A stretch of DNA of 64,000 nucleotides, taken from Kordiimonas aestuarii. GTDB lineage: Bacteria; Pseudomonadota; Alphaproteobacteria; Sphingomonadales; Kordiimonadaceae. The stretch's first letter is position 1, and every line of letters starts with the position of its first letter. The position numbers and the translations under genes were made by a program. Of this stretch, positions 55,426 through 64,000 are shown piece by piece. Location: NCBI RefSeq assembly GCF_025574465.1, contig NZ_JAOBPP010000018.1, forward strand, positions 231,473-295,472, read 5' to 3'. The notes beneath the pieces are model-generated. The model had not been told where the DNA came from. It saw only the letters and a list, made by a program, of their open reading frames with translations, and did not search any database.

Positions 55426-56907
55426 ATGTCAGGCTTGACGCCAGAGCACACAGGCGGGCGCGCATTATACCAGACGATCGGCCTGCTTTTGGGTCCGGTG
55501 CTTTTTCTTGTTCTGCTGTTCTCCCCTACCCCGGAAGGCCTGGGCGAGGCTGCGTGGACGACGGTCGCCATCGCGACCCTCATGGCCTGCTGGTGGGCGA
55601 CAGAAGCGATCCCCGTGCCTGCAACCAGCTTGCTTCCCCTTGTCCTTTTACCGGTCCTGGATGTGACCACATCCAAGGAAGCCTCCTGGCCCTATGCTGA
55701 ACCCGTGATCTTCCTGCTGCTCGGTGGCTTCCTTGCCGCCATGGGCATGCAGCGCTGGAACCTGCACAGGCGCATCGCGCTGTTGATTCTCTCCCGGGTT
55801 GGAGACCACCCCGCGGCACTGATTGGTGGGTTTATGGCGGCGAGCGCGTTGTTGTCCATGTGGATATCCAACACAGCAACCACCCTGATGATCATCCCGA
55901 TCGCCATCACGGTGGCAGACACCATCCTACGCGAAAAAGCCAACGGCCACCGCTTCACCATTGCCCTGCTGATCGGCTGCGCATGGTCGGCGTCCATTGG
56001 GGGTCTGGGCACCTATATCGGCACGCCGCCCAACCTGTTCGTCAAAGGTTTCATCATGCAGGAAACCGGGCGGGAGATCCTGTTCCTTGAATGGATGGCT
56101 TTTGCGATCCCCGTAGTTGCCGCCATGGTGCCACTGGCGTGGCTGGTACTGACCAAAATCTGTTTTCCGTTCAAGGCCGACATGGTGCGCGGGGGACAGG
56201 ATGTGGTGCAGACCGAACTTGCCGCGATGGGCTCGTTCACCACGCCCGAAAAGCGCGTTGCCATGATCATGGCCACAATGGCCTTCATGTGGTCTTTCCG
56301 TCAGGTGCTGGTGGACTTTGAACCGCTTACCAACCTGCTACCCTTTGTGGCCAAGCTATCCGACATGCATATCGCCATCGCGGCAGGCATGGCCATGTTC
56401 CTTGTTCCCGCCGGTTCAGGCACCAAGGGCGAAGCGCTGCTGGACTGGGACCAGGCCGTGACCCTGCCATGGGGGGTGATTCTTTTGTTCGGCGGCGGCC
56501 TTAGCCTCGCCGCGGCCATCAAGGCTACCGGCCTGGCTATATGGGCAGGCGAGGCCATGAGCGGCCTTGCCACCGCGCATCTGTTTGTCATCATGCTGGC
56601 GATTGTCGGCCTTGTGATTTTCCTCACTGAGTTGACCAGCAACACCGCCACTACGGCCGCCCTTGTGCCCGTCCTTGGCGCGCTGGCCACAAGTGCGAAT
56701 ATCGACCCCATAATGCTCGCCGCACCGACTGCGATGGCCGCCAGTTGCGCCTTTATGCTGCCCGTCGCCACCGGGCCGAATGCCGTGGTATTCTCCACCG
56801 GCCATATCCACGTGCCAGACATGGTGCGCGCCGGCCTGTGGCTCAACATCCTCGGCACGTTCGTGGTCACAACAATCTGCTTCCTGCTGTTGCCGCTGAT
56901 CTTCTGA
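55426..56907 (+). CDS. DASS/SLC13-family sodium-coupled anion transporter
   Basis: The 493-residue protein has about eleven hydrophobic spans and both SNT motifs that form the sodium/substrate sites: MWISNTATTLMIIP and ELTSNTATTAALVP. GTPPNL follows the first repeat. Substrates in this family are dicarboxylates, citrate or sulfate. Two dicarboxylate-using TCA blocks nearby are consistent with succinate/malate uptake but do not prove it. ATG 55426 follows GGGGGAGAACACC. Confidence 0.9.
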   Translation: MSGLTPEHTGGRALYQTIGLLLGPVLFLVLLFSPTPEGLGEAAWTTVAIATLMACWWATEAIPVPATSLLPLVLLPVLDVTTSKEASWPYAEPVIFLLLGGFLAAMGMQRWNLHRRIALLILSRVGDHPAALIGGFMAASALLSMWISNTATTLMIIPIAITVADTILREKANGHRFTIALLIGCAWSASIGGLGTYIGTPPNLFVKGFIMQETGREILFLEWMAFAIPVVAAMVPLAWLVLTKICFPFKADMVRGGQDVVQTELAAMGSFTTPEKRVAMIMATMAFMWSFRQVLVDFEPLTNLLPFVAKLSDMHIAIAAGMAMFLVPAGSGTKGEALLDWDQAVTLPWGVILLFGGGLSLAAAIKATGLAIWAGEAMSGLATAHLFVIMLAIVGLVIFLTELTSNTATTAALVPVLGALATSANIDPIMLAAPTAMAASCAFMLPVATGPNAVVFSTGHIHVPDMVRAGLWLNILGTFVVTTICFLLLPLIF

Positions 56908-56939
56908 TCACAGGTCTTCAGGGCAGCAGCCGAGCGACA

Positions 56940-57758
56940 TCAGGAAAATATGGTGTTGATCTCACCAAAGGGCACCGCATCATCGGCATATCTGAAAGTG
57001 CCATGGTCACGCATCTCGTTGCTGGCCCGCAGGAAGGCGCCAAGCGCCGCACGGGCCAGCGAACTCCCTGTGCTGATACGCTTTACACCCATAACTGAGA
57101 GTTCGGCCTGACCAAGCTGCACGCCCGAAAGCCCCATCACCACATTAACAGGCCTGCCCACACTTTCGACCACGGTGCGAATATCAGTTTCACTGGTCAG
57201 CCCAGGGGCATACAGCACATCTGCCCCCGCGTCCTCATAAGCCTGCAGGCGTGCCACTACGTCAGCGATGTCCGGGTTACCAACGAGGAAGTTTTCAGCC
57301 CGCGCCGTCAAGGTAAAGCGAAACGGCAAGGTGCGCGCAACCTCCACCGCAGCGATAATGCGCTCCTTCGCAAAACCAAGGTCATACTGGCCGCTATTCG
57401 GCCCCGTGTTCACTGAATCTTCAATCGAGCAGCCGACCAACCCAACCTCAGCTGCCATGGCGATGGTACGTGCCACTTCTTCCGGTGCCTCATGAAACCC
57501 GTTTTCAAGGTCCGCACTGACCGGCAGGTCTGTTGCCTGCACAATCATCGCGGAATGCTGCAACATTTCATCCCGGCCGATATTATTATCTGGCCTGCCG
57601 GCTGAAAAAGCGTATCCCGCACTGGTGGTGGCGAGCGCCTGAAAGCCACAAGTCGCCAACAGTTTTGCAGTCCCCGCATCATAGGGGTTGGGGATGATGA
57701 AAGCCCGATCCGCATAATGCATGTCCCGAAACGACTGCCCTTTTTCGACCATGTCCAT
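56940..57758 (-). CDS. Isocitrate lyase / PEP mutase superfamily protein
   Basis: The product of about 272 residues has the ICL/PEPM barrel features: IIPNPYDAGTAKLLATCGF, ADLENGFHEAPEEVA (metal site), GCSIEDSV and the end motif RISTGSSLARAALGAF. The superfamily catalytic KKCGH of isocitrate lyase is absent, so it is nearer to 2-methylisocitrate lyase or oxaloacetate-decarboxylase-like members. Met 57758 is preferred to the 57815 start. Substrate uncertain. Confidence 0.85.
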   Translation of the reverse strand: MDMVEKGQSFRDMHYADRAFIIPNPYDAGTAKLLATCGFQALATTSAGYAFSAGRPDNNIGRDEMLQHSAMIVQATDLPVSADLENGFHEAPEEVARTIAMAAEVGLVGCSIEDSVNTGPNSGQYDLGFAKERIIAAVEVARTLPFRFTLTARAENFLVGNPDIADVVARLQAYEDAGADVLYAPGLTSETDIRTVVESVGRPVNVVMGLSGVQLGQAELSVMGVKRISTGSSLARAALGAFLRASNEMRDHGTFRYADDAVPFGEINTIFS

Positions 57759-57867
57759 CGCGGCCTCCCTGATTGCATTTTCTATGTCGGCAATATAGCG
57801 GATCGCACGCCACAAGAAAAGAACAAAAAGTGAACAATTGCTGACAAACCCTGCTGCTTCTCAGCCT

Positions 57868-58818
57868 TCAATTGACCTGCAGGCGGGCGAGGTCATTTTC
57901 ATATTGCGCACGCCAGTGTGTGGCTTGTGCCCCCGTTGGCCGGTAGGCTGGGCGCTGCCGCGCCTTGCCAGCCGTCAGCAGGCCTGAGAGATAGGCGATG
58001 GGTTCATACACATACTGCCGCATCAACGGACGCAAGCGTCTGTGGTACCGGCGCGGCACCAAGGTCGCCACAAGCCGGTTAAAACCCCTGTAGACGGACA
58101 GGACGACAGGTCCCACGGACAGGTTCTGGTTATATTTTCCCGCCACAAAGGTCGGTAGCGATGGCAAAAACTGGCCAAATGCCTGAACCACTGTATCGGC
58201 CGGGGTCAAACGCAGGTTTTCCGACCGGTGGCAATGGATATTCGCCGCCCCGAAAGCATGGCCCAGGGTACCAAGAACCGGTTGCCATGACAGGTTATGG
58301 TCGCCGATATGCGCGCAAAACTCGTCAAACGACAAAAAACCGCCCATGCGCACATATTGCACATAGTAGGACGGCATAAAGCTCTCGAAATCCCGGATAA
58401 AATAAACGACCTGTACTTCATATCCGGCAAACAGCTTCTGCAACAATTCAATGCTCCGGGCATGCGCAGGGAAAAAGCCCGGCTCAACAGCCATGAATGG
58501 CTCACCCAATGCTGACTCATTGGAAATCAATACTGTGTGGACGCCGGCCTCATCAAAGAGCTTGTCCAGCCGTTGTCGCCCGGCGGCCAGCAATTTTTCC
58601 TGCCGGCGCAGCCCTGCCCTGAGTTGTGTAAAGATAGTGTGCAGCGGGTCAACATTGCCCTGCCTGAAGAAACGGGGCGGGCAGACCGCGCCATCCCGTG
58701 CAAGCGCTGTCGCGTTATCCGCAAAAAAATGCTGCAAGCTGGTGGAGCCGGTTTTTGGTGCACCACAATGCAGAATAATCCGGCGTTTCACTTTGGCAGC
58801 CCTAGCCTGCGTCATCAT
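57868..58818 (-). CDS. Sulfotransferase-like protein (copy 1)
   Basis: The product of about 316 residues starts with a PAPS-type 5'-phosphosulfate loop, IILHCGAPKTGSTSLQHFF, and has the later VLISNESALG and a 3'-phosphate-binding-like YFIRDFESFMPSYYVQYVR. These are the marks of the P-loop sulfotransferase fold. Substrate unknown, possibly cell-surface polysaccharide or lipid. Its start overlaps the end of the following upstream paralogue by 17 bp, so the pair is cotranscribed. The C-terminus is basic and Arg-rich. Confidence 0.75.
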   Translation of the reverse strand: MMTQARAAKVKRRIILHCGAPKTGSTSLQHFFADNATALARDGAVCPPRFFRQGNVDPLHTIFTQLRAGLRRQEKLLAAGRQRLDKLFDEAGVHTVLISNESALGEPFMAVEPGFFPAHARSIELLQKLFAGYEVQVVYFIRDFESFMPSYYVQYVRMGGFLSFDEFCAHIGDHNLSWQPVLGTLGHAFGAANIHCHRSENLRLTPADTVVQAFGQFLPSLPTFVAGKYNQNLSVGPVVLSVYRGFNRLVATLVPRRYHRRLRPLMRQYVYEPIAYLSGLLTAGKARQRPAYRPTGAQATHWRAQYENDLARLQVN

Positions 58819-59779
58819 ACCAGCATCCCTCATCACTACCGACAAGCCTGTGTTTTAGAAACTGCCGGTTCGGTCCCTTGAGCGGCGACAGCATCTGTTT
58901 GCGTTCCTCATCAGTCATTTGAAAGCGCGACGGCATCGCCAGCGCTGCTTTCAGCACACTGGTTTCATCGTCCCCCAACTCCAGAAGTTCCTGCACCAAA
59001 GTGGTATCGGCGTGTTTCGCTTTCCTCAGCGCGGGGAACAATATGGCGCGGCGCCAACTCATATCCAGGCCGAGCGCACAGCGGTTCATTGCCAGCAGCA
59101 GTTCCAGCGCCTCGGCGCCGAAACGGCTGTTGCCTGATCGCAACCCACCACCGGCAAGCGTCAGGTCATGAAGGCCCAGAAAAGCGAGTACATGACTTGT
59201 CGCACTCCCTCGCGGCCAACCCTCGAGCACGTCAATCCTTGCGGTTTCCGCGAACCCGGCGCTGGTGAGGTCATCGGCAAAGCGCAACCACGACAGGTCC
59301 ATGCCGATGAACTGCTTGAGGAAGCTGCTGAAATCGTCCCTGAGGCCAAACGCAACCCGGAAACCATAGATCGATTCGATCAACTTGTCCTGCCGCCTGA
59401 CGATCAGCCGGGGGTGCACCTCCGCGACAGGGTCAAGCCTGGCAAGCGCTCGCGTCAAATGCCTGAATCCCGGGAAAAAACCCTGCCCCCGATGCCCTGG
59501 CATGACGCCCATCAGGTTTTCTTCGCTAACAAGAATCGTGTTCTGTTCCACCTGCTCAACCGCGCGTATCGTGCGGGAGACCTCGGCCCGGCGCACCGGG
59601 CTCCACCACCGATAGGCGTGGAACCGGTTCATCGCAATGCCATGCGCCTCCGCCCTGAGGTCATCGCGCAGAACAAGGCACACTTTCCGCTCAATTTCCG
59701 CACAGTTTCTGCGCAGTAATGCCTGCGTGGCGCTCGAAGCGCAGCGGTGCGCTCCCATATGGACAATCAGCTTTTTCAT
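58802..59779 (-). CDS. Sulfotransferase-like protein (copy 2)
   Basis: The 325-residue protein has a variant phosphosulfate loop, IVHMGAHRCASSATQALLRR, with SEENLMG and LIVRRQDKLIESIYGFRV at the positions of SNES and FIRDFESFMPSYY in copy 1. The usual loop Lys and Gly-Thr are replaced (HRCASSA for PKTGSTS), so catalytic competence is uncertain. It is first in the two-gene operon and has the same orientation and size as copy 1. Function unknown. Confidence 0.7.
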   Translation of the reverse strand: MKKLIVHMGAHRCASSATQALLRRNCAEIERKVCLVLRDDLRAEAHGIAMNRFHAYRWWSPVRRAEVSRTIRAVEQVEQNTILVSEENLMGVMPGHRGQGFFPGFRHLTRALARLDPVAEVHPRLIVRRQDKLIESIYGFRVAFGLRDDFSSFLKQFIGMDLSWLRFADDLTSAGFAETARIDVLEGWPRGSATSHVLAFLGLHDLTLAGGGLRSGNSRFGAEALELLLAMNRCALGLDMSWRRAILFPALRKAKHADTTLVQELLELGDDETSVLKAALAMPSRFQMTDEERKQMLSPLKGPNRQFLKHRLVGSDEGCWYDDAG

Positions 59780-59912
59780 AGGTTTCTTAATCCCACTCCG
59801 CCAACCTTTTGTCGAGTGCTGAGAAAATCTTGTCTGATCCCGCGCTGAAAACTGCGGTTTTATGCCACTATGGGATAGACTCTGCCCCCTTCCTCACCAT
59901 ATAAGCAGCGCC

Positions 59913-60746
59913 ATGAACACAGGCTCCCATATACGCCGCTTCCTCAAGATGCAGGGGCTGGGCAATGACTTCGTCATTTTTGACGCGCGGTCCCATGACC
60001 TGACGCTGTCGGATGAGGTTGTCCGCCACATTGCTGACCGCAGGCGCGGGGTGGGCTGTGACCAGTTGATCGTGATGCGAGCGTGCGAAGACGCTGATAT
60101 CTTTATGGAAATCAGGAATGCCGATGGCAGCCGCGTTGGCGCCTGTGGTAATGCCACGCGCTGCGTGGGCAAGTTGATGCTGGATGAGACCGGCAAAGAC
60201 AAAGTGACGATCCGCACCGACGCGGGGCTGCTCACTGCCGCGCGCACCGAGAACCACAGCGACAGCGGCGTCAGCGTCAACATGGGTCCGGCCCGGATAG
60301 CTTGGGATGAAATTCCCCTGTCTGACCAAATGGATACACTGCATATCGACCTAAGGGTCGGGAGCCTGAGCGACCCGGTTGGCGTCAACATGGGCAACCC
60401 GCATGTGGTATTTTTTGTGGATGATGCGGAAGCGGTCGACCTTAAAACCTTCGGCCCACAAATTGAACATCATCCCCTGTTCCCGGAACGGGTAAATGTC
60501 TCTGTCGCCACGATAAAAGATGGTATCATCCGCCAACGAGTATGGGAACGCGGTGCAGGCATTACCGAAGCCTGCGGGTCTGGCGCCTGTGCCGGGCTTG
60601 TTGCTGCCGCACGGCGAGGCCTGACAGGCCACGAGGCCACCGTCCAGCTTGATGGCGGCGCGCTTGAGATTGAATGGCTTGCGGACGGCACGGTTCAGAT
60701 GACCGGTGCCGCCATGCTTGCATTTGAAGGGGAAATTGCGCTGTGA
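59913..60746 (+). CDS. dapF: Diaminopimelate epimerase
   Basis: The 277-residue enzyme has both catalytic Cys: GACGNATRC and EACGSGACAG. FLKMQGLGNDFVIFDAR marks the N-terminus. It converts LL- to meso-diaminopimelate for lysine and peptidoglycan. ATG 59913 is used since the frame to 59862 is not conserved. It overlaps mtaB by 4 bp (GTGA). Confidence 0.96.
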   Translation: MNTGSHIRRFLKMQGLGNDFVIFDARSHDLTLSDEVVRHIADRRRGVGCDQLIVMRACEDADIFMEIRNADGSRVGACGNATRCVGKLMLDETGKDKVTIRTDAGLLTAARTENHSDSGVSVNMGPARIAWDEIPLSDQMDTLHIDLRVGSLSDPVGVNMGNPHVVFFVDDAEAVDLKTFGPQIEHHPLFPERVNVSVATIKDGIIRQRVWERGAGITEACGSGACAGLVAAARRGLTGHEATVQLDGGALEIEWLADGTVQMTGAAMLAFEGEIAL

Positions 60747-62035
60747 GTGCAAAACCCGACATCGTGACTTTCGGCTGCCGCCTCAACGCTTATGAAAGCG
60801 AGGTGATGCGCCGCCATGCCGAGGATGCCGGGCTTGATGATGTGATCATCGTCAACACCTGCGCCGTGACGGCAGAGGCCACCCGGCAGGCGCGGCAATC
60901 CATCCGCCGCATGAAGCGCGAACGCCCTGACACCCCCATCATCGTCACCGGCTGCGCCGCGCAGATCGACCCGCTGCAGTTCTCGAAAATGCCGGAAGTC
61001 GCCACTGTGCTGGGTAATCAGGAAAAGCTTGAAGCCAAAAACTTTATCGGGCTTGAGCGCGCAGGGCTTGACCTTTCGAACGCGCCGCGTGTGCAGGTGA
61101 ATGATATCTTCTCCGTCAAGGAAACGGCGGGGCACCTGATTGACGGCTTTGGCGAACGCGCCCGCGCCTTTGTGCAAATCCAGAACGGCTGCAACCACCG
61201 CTGCACCTTCTGCATCATCCCCTATGGCCGCGGCAACAGCCGCTCTGTCGCCATGGGCGAAGTGGTGGAACAGATCAAACGGCTGGTTGACCGTGGTTTC
61301 AAGGAAGTTGTACTGACGGGTGTGGATATCACCAGCTTTGGCGAGGACCTGCCGGGCACGCCCACCCTTGGCACGCTTGTGCAGAAAATCCTCAAGCTGG
61401 TACCGGACCTGCCGCGTCTGCGCATCTCGTCCATCGACAGTATCGAAGTGGATGAGCCCCTGTACGACGCCATCATCCATGAACCACGCGTGATGCCGCA
61501 CCTGCACCTGAGCCTGCAGGCCGGGGACAATATGATCCTCAAACGTATGAAGCGGCGTCACATGCGCGAGGACGCCATCGAGTTTTGCGCCCGTGTGCGC
61601 GCCGAGCGGCCGGACATGGTATTCGGTGCCGACATTATCGCAGGCTTCCCCACGGAAACCGATGAGATGTTCGCCAATAGCCTGAAGCTGGTGGAAGAAT
61701 GCGACCTGACATGGCTGCATGTCTTCCCCTATTCAGAGCGCGAGGGCACCCCTGCTGCCCGCATCCCGAACAAGGTGCCAAAAGCGGTGAGGAAAGAACG
61801 CGCGGCCCAGCTTCGCGCTGCAGGCGACGCCCGCGTAGCTGCGCTTTTCAAGGGGGCAGAAGGCACCACCGCCAATGTACTGATTGAGCGCGTGGGCCAT
61901 GACGGTGAGGCCATGGGCCACAGTGAACAATTCATCCCCGTTGTGGTGGACACCGGCGCAGAGCCAGGCGACATTGTGCCCGTGCGCCTGACCGCACGCG
62001 ACGAGAACGCGATGACCGGCATCAAACTATACTAA
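60743..62035 (+). CDS. mtaB: tRNA t6A37 methylthiotransferase (radical SAM)
   Basis: The 430-residue protein starts with GTG 60743. It has the MTTase N-terminal domain with Cys in TFGCRLNAYESE, VNTCAVT and VTGCAAQ. The radical-SAM cluster is CNHRCTFCIIPYGRG, and a C-terminal TRAM-like region follows. These identify MtaB rather than MiaB or RimO: the QNGCNHRCTFC form and GCRLN-ESE start are MtaB-typical. It makes ms2t6A in tRNAs. dapF-mtaB-ftsY order is common in alphaproteobacteria. Confidence 0.93.
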   Translation: MSAKPDIVTFGCRLNAYESEVMRRHAEDAGLDDVIIVNTCAVTAEATRQARQSIRRMKRERPDTPIIVTGCAAQIDPLQFSKMPEVATVLGNQEKLEAKNFIGLERAGLDLSNAPRVQVNDIFSVKETAGHLIDGFGERARAFVQIQNGCNHRCTFCIIPYGRGNSRSVAMGEVVEQIKRLVDRGFKEVVLTGVDITSFGEDLPGTPTLGTLVQKILKLVPDLPRLRISSIDSIEVDEPLYDAIIHEPRVMPHLHLSLQAGDNMILKRMKRRHMREDAIEFCARVRAERPDMVFGADIIAGFPTETDEMFANSLKLVEECDLTWLHVFPYSEREGTPAARIPNKVPKAVRKERAAQLRAAGDARVAALFKGAEGTTANVLIERVGHDGEAMGHSEQFIPVVVDTGAEPGDIVPVRLTARDENAMTGIKLY

Positions 62036-62052
62036 AAACCTCAGGGGCTTTT

Positions 62053-63156
62053 ATGGCAGAAGAAAAAAAAGGCTGGTTCAAGCGGCTGCGCGGCAAAAAG
62101 GAAGAGGTGGCCGAGGCTCCAGCGGCAGAAACGCCGACTGAAGAGACCGAATTACCAACGCCCGGGCCGAGCCCAGAACCGGTGATGGCGGACGCGTCGG
62201 TGCCAAGCCAAGAACCAGCGCCTGAGCCTCAGGAAAAGAAGAGCTGGTACCAGCGCCTGAAGGATGGCCTGAAGAAATCTACCAATGCGCTTTCGGGCGG
62301 CATTACCGGCATATTTACCCAGGCCAAGCTGGATGATGAGACGCTGGAAGAGCTTGAAGACCTGCTGATCACCGCCGATCTTGGCGTTAACGTGGCTTCA
62401 AAGCTGACCACCGCCCTTGCCAAAGGCCGCTATGACAAGGAAATCAGCGGCGACGAAGTGCGTGATATCCTCGCCGCAGAGATCGAAGCCATGCTGGCCC
62501 CTGTGGCTAAACCGCTGACCGTCGACAAGGCCAACAAGCCCCATATCATCCTGATGGCCGGTGTGAACGGCGCAGGCAAGACCACGACCATCGGCAAGCT
62601 GGCCAAAAAGTTCAAGGATGACGGCAAATCCGTCATGCTGGCGGCGGGCGATACTTTCCGCGCGGCGGCAGTTGAACAGCTTCAGGTATGGGGCGACAGG
62701 AACGGTGTGCCGGTTGTCACCAAGGAAATTGGCGCGGATGCGGCGGCCCTTGCGTATGAAGCCGTTGACCGCGCCCAAAAAGAAGGCGCGGACGTCTTGC
62801 TGATCGACACCGCAGGCCGACTGCAGAACCGTGATGAACTGATGGCGGAACTGGCCAAGGTGGTGCGGGTGATTGGCAAAAAGGTCGATGGCGCACCGCA
62901 TGACACTGTCATTGTGCTCGACGCCACCACGGGCCAGAACGCTGTGCATCAGGTGGAAGTGTTCCAGCGCCTCGCCAATATCACCGGCATTGTCATGACC
63001 AAGCTGGACGGCTCGGCCCGCGGCGGCGTTCTGGTGGCGTGCGCCGAGAAATTCGGCCTGCCCGTGCACGCCATTGGTGTCGGCGAAGCGATTGAGGACC
63101 TCCAGCCTTTCTCCGCTCGCGAATTTGCCCGCGCACTGGTGGGTTCTGAATTCTAG
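62053..63156 (+). CDS. ftsY: SRP receptor FtsY
   Basis: The 367-residue GTPase has an acidic, Pro/Glu-rich A domain of about 75 residues, then the N domain and G domain with AGVNGAGKTTTIGKLA, LIDTAGRLQNRDELM and TKLDGSARGGV. It docks Ffh-ribosome complexes at the membrane. The C-terminus EFARALVGSEF is normal, so the downstream IS insertion at its stop codon did not change the protein. ATG 62053 is 17 bp after the mtaB stop. Confidence 0.97.
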   Translation: MAEEKKGWFKRLRGKKEEVAEAPAAETPTEETELPTPGPSPEPVMADASVPSQEPAPEPQEKKSWYQRLKDGLKKSTNALSGGITGIFTQAKLDDETLEELEDLLITADLGVNVASKLTTALAKGRYDKEISGDEVRDILAAEIEAMLAPVAKPLTVDKANKPHIILMAGVNGAGKTTTIGKLAKKFKDDGKSVMLAAGDTFRAAAVEQLQVWGDRNGVPVVTKEIGADAAALAYEAVDRAQKEGADVLLIDTAGRLQNRDELMAELAKVVRVIGKKVDGAPHDTVIVLDATTGQNAVHQVEVFQRLANITGIVMTKLDGSARGGVLVACAEKFGLPVHAIGVGEAIEDLQPFSAREFARALVGSEF

Positions 63157-63581
63157 GTCGTAGACTCATAATTTTTCAACCAGATACAGACTGAAGCCAG
63201 TTTTACAGCGGCGAGGAAATTCTCCGGGTTTTTGTCATAGCGCGTTGCAATGCCCCGATAGTGCTTGAGCTTATTGAAGAAACGCTCGACGAGATTACGG
63301 TGTCGGTACAGCCATTTACTGAAGGTAAAGGACTGCTTGCGGTTGGCTTTTGGCGGAATATTGGCCCAAGCTCTGCGCGCTGTGGTGAAGGCACGAAGCG
63401 CGTCGGTATCATAGGCTTTGTCAGCGAGCAAGATCGCTTCCTCCTTGATGTCCTCAATCAGATCAAGGGCCGGTTTGCTGTCGTGGGTCTGTCCAGCAGT
63501 CAGCGAAAGCCTGATCGGCAGACCATCCGCATCGACGAGGGCGTGGATTTTGGTGGTCAGTCCACCCCGGGAACGGCCCAT
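63153..63581 (-). CDS. IS5-family transposase, C-terminal frame (OrfB)
   Basis: The 142-residue frame carries the DDE domain C-terminal part: GRSRGGLTTKIHALVDADG, LADKAYDTDALR (second Asp) and the Glu region RHRNLVERFFNKLKHYRGIATRYD. It lacks its own sensible initiation site and is probably translated as a fusion with OrfA by -1 slippage. Its TAG stop lies in the target sequence CTAG, outside the element, and is read on the opposite strand from the ftsY stop. Confidence 0.88.
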   Translation of the reverse strand: MGRSRGGLTTKIHALVDADGLPIRLSLTAGQTHDSKPALDLIEDIKEEAILLADKAYDTDALRAFTTARRAWANIPPKANRKQSFTFSKWLYRHRNLVERFFNKLKHYRGIATRYDKNPENFLAAVKLASVCIWLKNYESTT

Positions 63582-63931
63582 GCAGCCATCGTCCTGATCC
63601 CCCTTTTTGCCGTGGCCCCTTGTTGATGCACACGGACACAGCTGCTGTCGATCATAATGATGTCACCGTCATGGGCTTTGCTCACCGCCTCGAACAGTCG
63701 GTCCCACACCCCGGCCTTGCGCCAGCGGACAAACCGGTTGTAGCAGGTGGTGTAGGGACCATATCTTTCGGGAATGTCTGCCCACGGCGTTCCCGCCCGA
63801 AAGCGCCACAAGATGCCGTTGATCACCCGGCGGTCATCCACCCTAGGCACCCCGCGCGGCTTGTTCGGCAGCAAAGGCTCTATGATCGACCATTCATAAT
63901 CTGTCAGTTCATACCGGCGGCGGCGCATCAA
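63557..63931 (-). CDS. IS5-family transposase, N-terminal frame (OrfA)
   Basis: The 124-residue frame begins MMRRRRYELTDYEWSIIEPL, with the DUF4096-type N-terminal domain (INGILWRFRAGTPWADIPE) and the first catalytic Asp in IIMIDSSCVRVHQ. It overlaps OrfB by 25 bp in a different frame. A run AAAAAGGGGG (plus 63599-63608) before the overlap is a plausible slippery site. Confidence 0.88.
   Translation of the reverse strand: MMRRRRYELTDYEWSIIEPLLPNKPRGVPRVDDRRVINGILWRFRAGTPWADIPERYGPYTTCYNRFVRWRKAGVWDRLFEAVSKAHDGDIIMIDSSCVRVHQQGATAKRGIRTMAAWAVPGVD
63599..63608 (-). other. Probable programmed -1 frameshift site
   Basis: On the minus strand the codons GCA AAA AGG GGG contain AAAAAGGGGG. A shift back by one base here joins GATAK of OrfA to KGDQDDGCMGRSRGGLTTK of OrfB, restoring a family-like transposase. 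Confidence 0.7.
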
Positions 63932-64000
63932 AACCTCCTCAATGATTTGAGAAGCGTTGAATCATATCTTCGCCTGTTTGGGAATCCCTTTTATGAGTTT

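Larger units (their letters stand above)
63157..64000 (-). mobile_element. IS5-family (IS427-like) insertion sequence
   Basis: Two overlapping transposase frames are flanked by a short inverted repeat: ACTCATAA at 63164-63171 and TTATGAGT at 63991-63998. The left end abuts CTAG (63153-63156), which also holds the ftsY stop. The right boundary is at or just beyond the window edge, so the second CTAG copy is not visible. Length of about 0.85 kb and the two-frame design fit the IS427 group. Confidence 0.8.

Overview
The window (about 60% GC by eye) reads as a chromosomal segment of a heterotrophic alphaproteobacterium. The evidence is gene order typical of that class: zapE/mdh/sucCDAB/lpd close to sdhCDAB, ffh-rpsP-rimM-trmD-rplS followed by leuCDB-asd, a COQ9-family gene, and a short alpha-type rpsU promoter. 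The many secreted peptidases suggest a peptide-consuming, perhaps marine, lineage such as Kordiimonadales, but that placement is inference. No tRNA, rRNA or CRISPR array was recognised.

Layout. 1-3730: an HlyD-type efflux adaptor (cut by the window edge) diverges from an NtrC-like response regulator and its histidine kinase. The gap holds a textbook sigma-54 promoter facing the adaptor and three 16-bp palindromes placed like enhancer sites. 3736-9813: an Lrp/AsnC regulator diverges from a saccharopine-route lysine catabolic operon (two saccharopine dehydrogenases, a ThDP enzyme of unknown substrate, an ALDH7-like aminoadipate-semialdehyde dehydrogenase), with a perfect 15-bp palindrome in the gap. 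10059-14249: DUF3892 gene, rpsU, COQ9 family, xerC, a small membrane protein and two paralogous pseudo-receiver proteins. 14441-32806: a TCA-cycle supercluster on the minus strand (sdhCDAB, then mdh-sucC-sucD-sucA-sucB-lpd), interrupted by zapE, a tyrosine phosphatase, two genes of an unusual periplasmic binding-protein family, a 2OG-Fe(II) oxygenase and a PhyH-like dioxygenase pseudogene killed by one in-frame TGA.

33121-41578: two S9 peptidases, an HExxH-TPR protein, a CitE-like lyase and an M2 peptidyl-dipeptidase. 41815-53238: a soluble histidine kinase, asd, leuBDC, the ffh/ribosomal operon and a hybrid kinase. 53420-59779: a DUF885 peptidase, a DASS transporter, a PEP mutase-like enzyme and two tandem sulfotransferase-like proteins. 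59913-63156: dapF, mtaB, ftsY. 63157-64000: an IS5-family (IS427-like) element inserted exactly at the ftsY stop codon.

The genes fit together as amino-acid and peptide catabolism (peptidases, lysine degradation) feeding a clustered TCA cycle, plus a housekeeping translation/secretion block. The best candidate regulatory system is the sigma-54-controlled efflux locus at the left end. The most unusual protein families are the Cys-Cys periplasmic domain family (27214-29364) and the pseudo-receiver pair (12945-14249).
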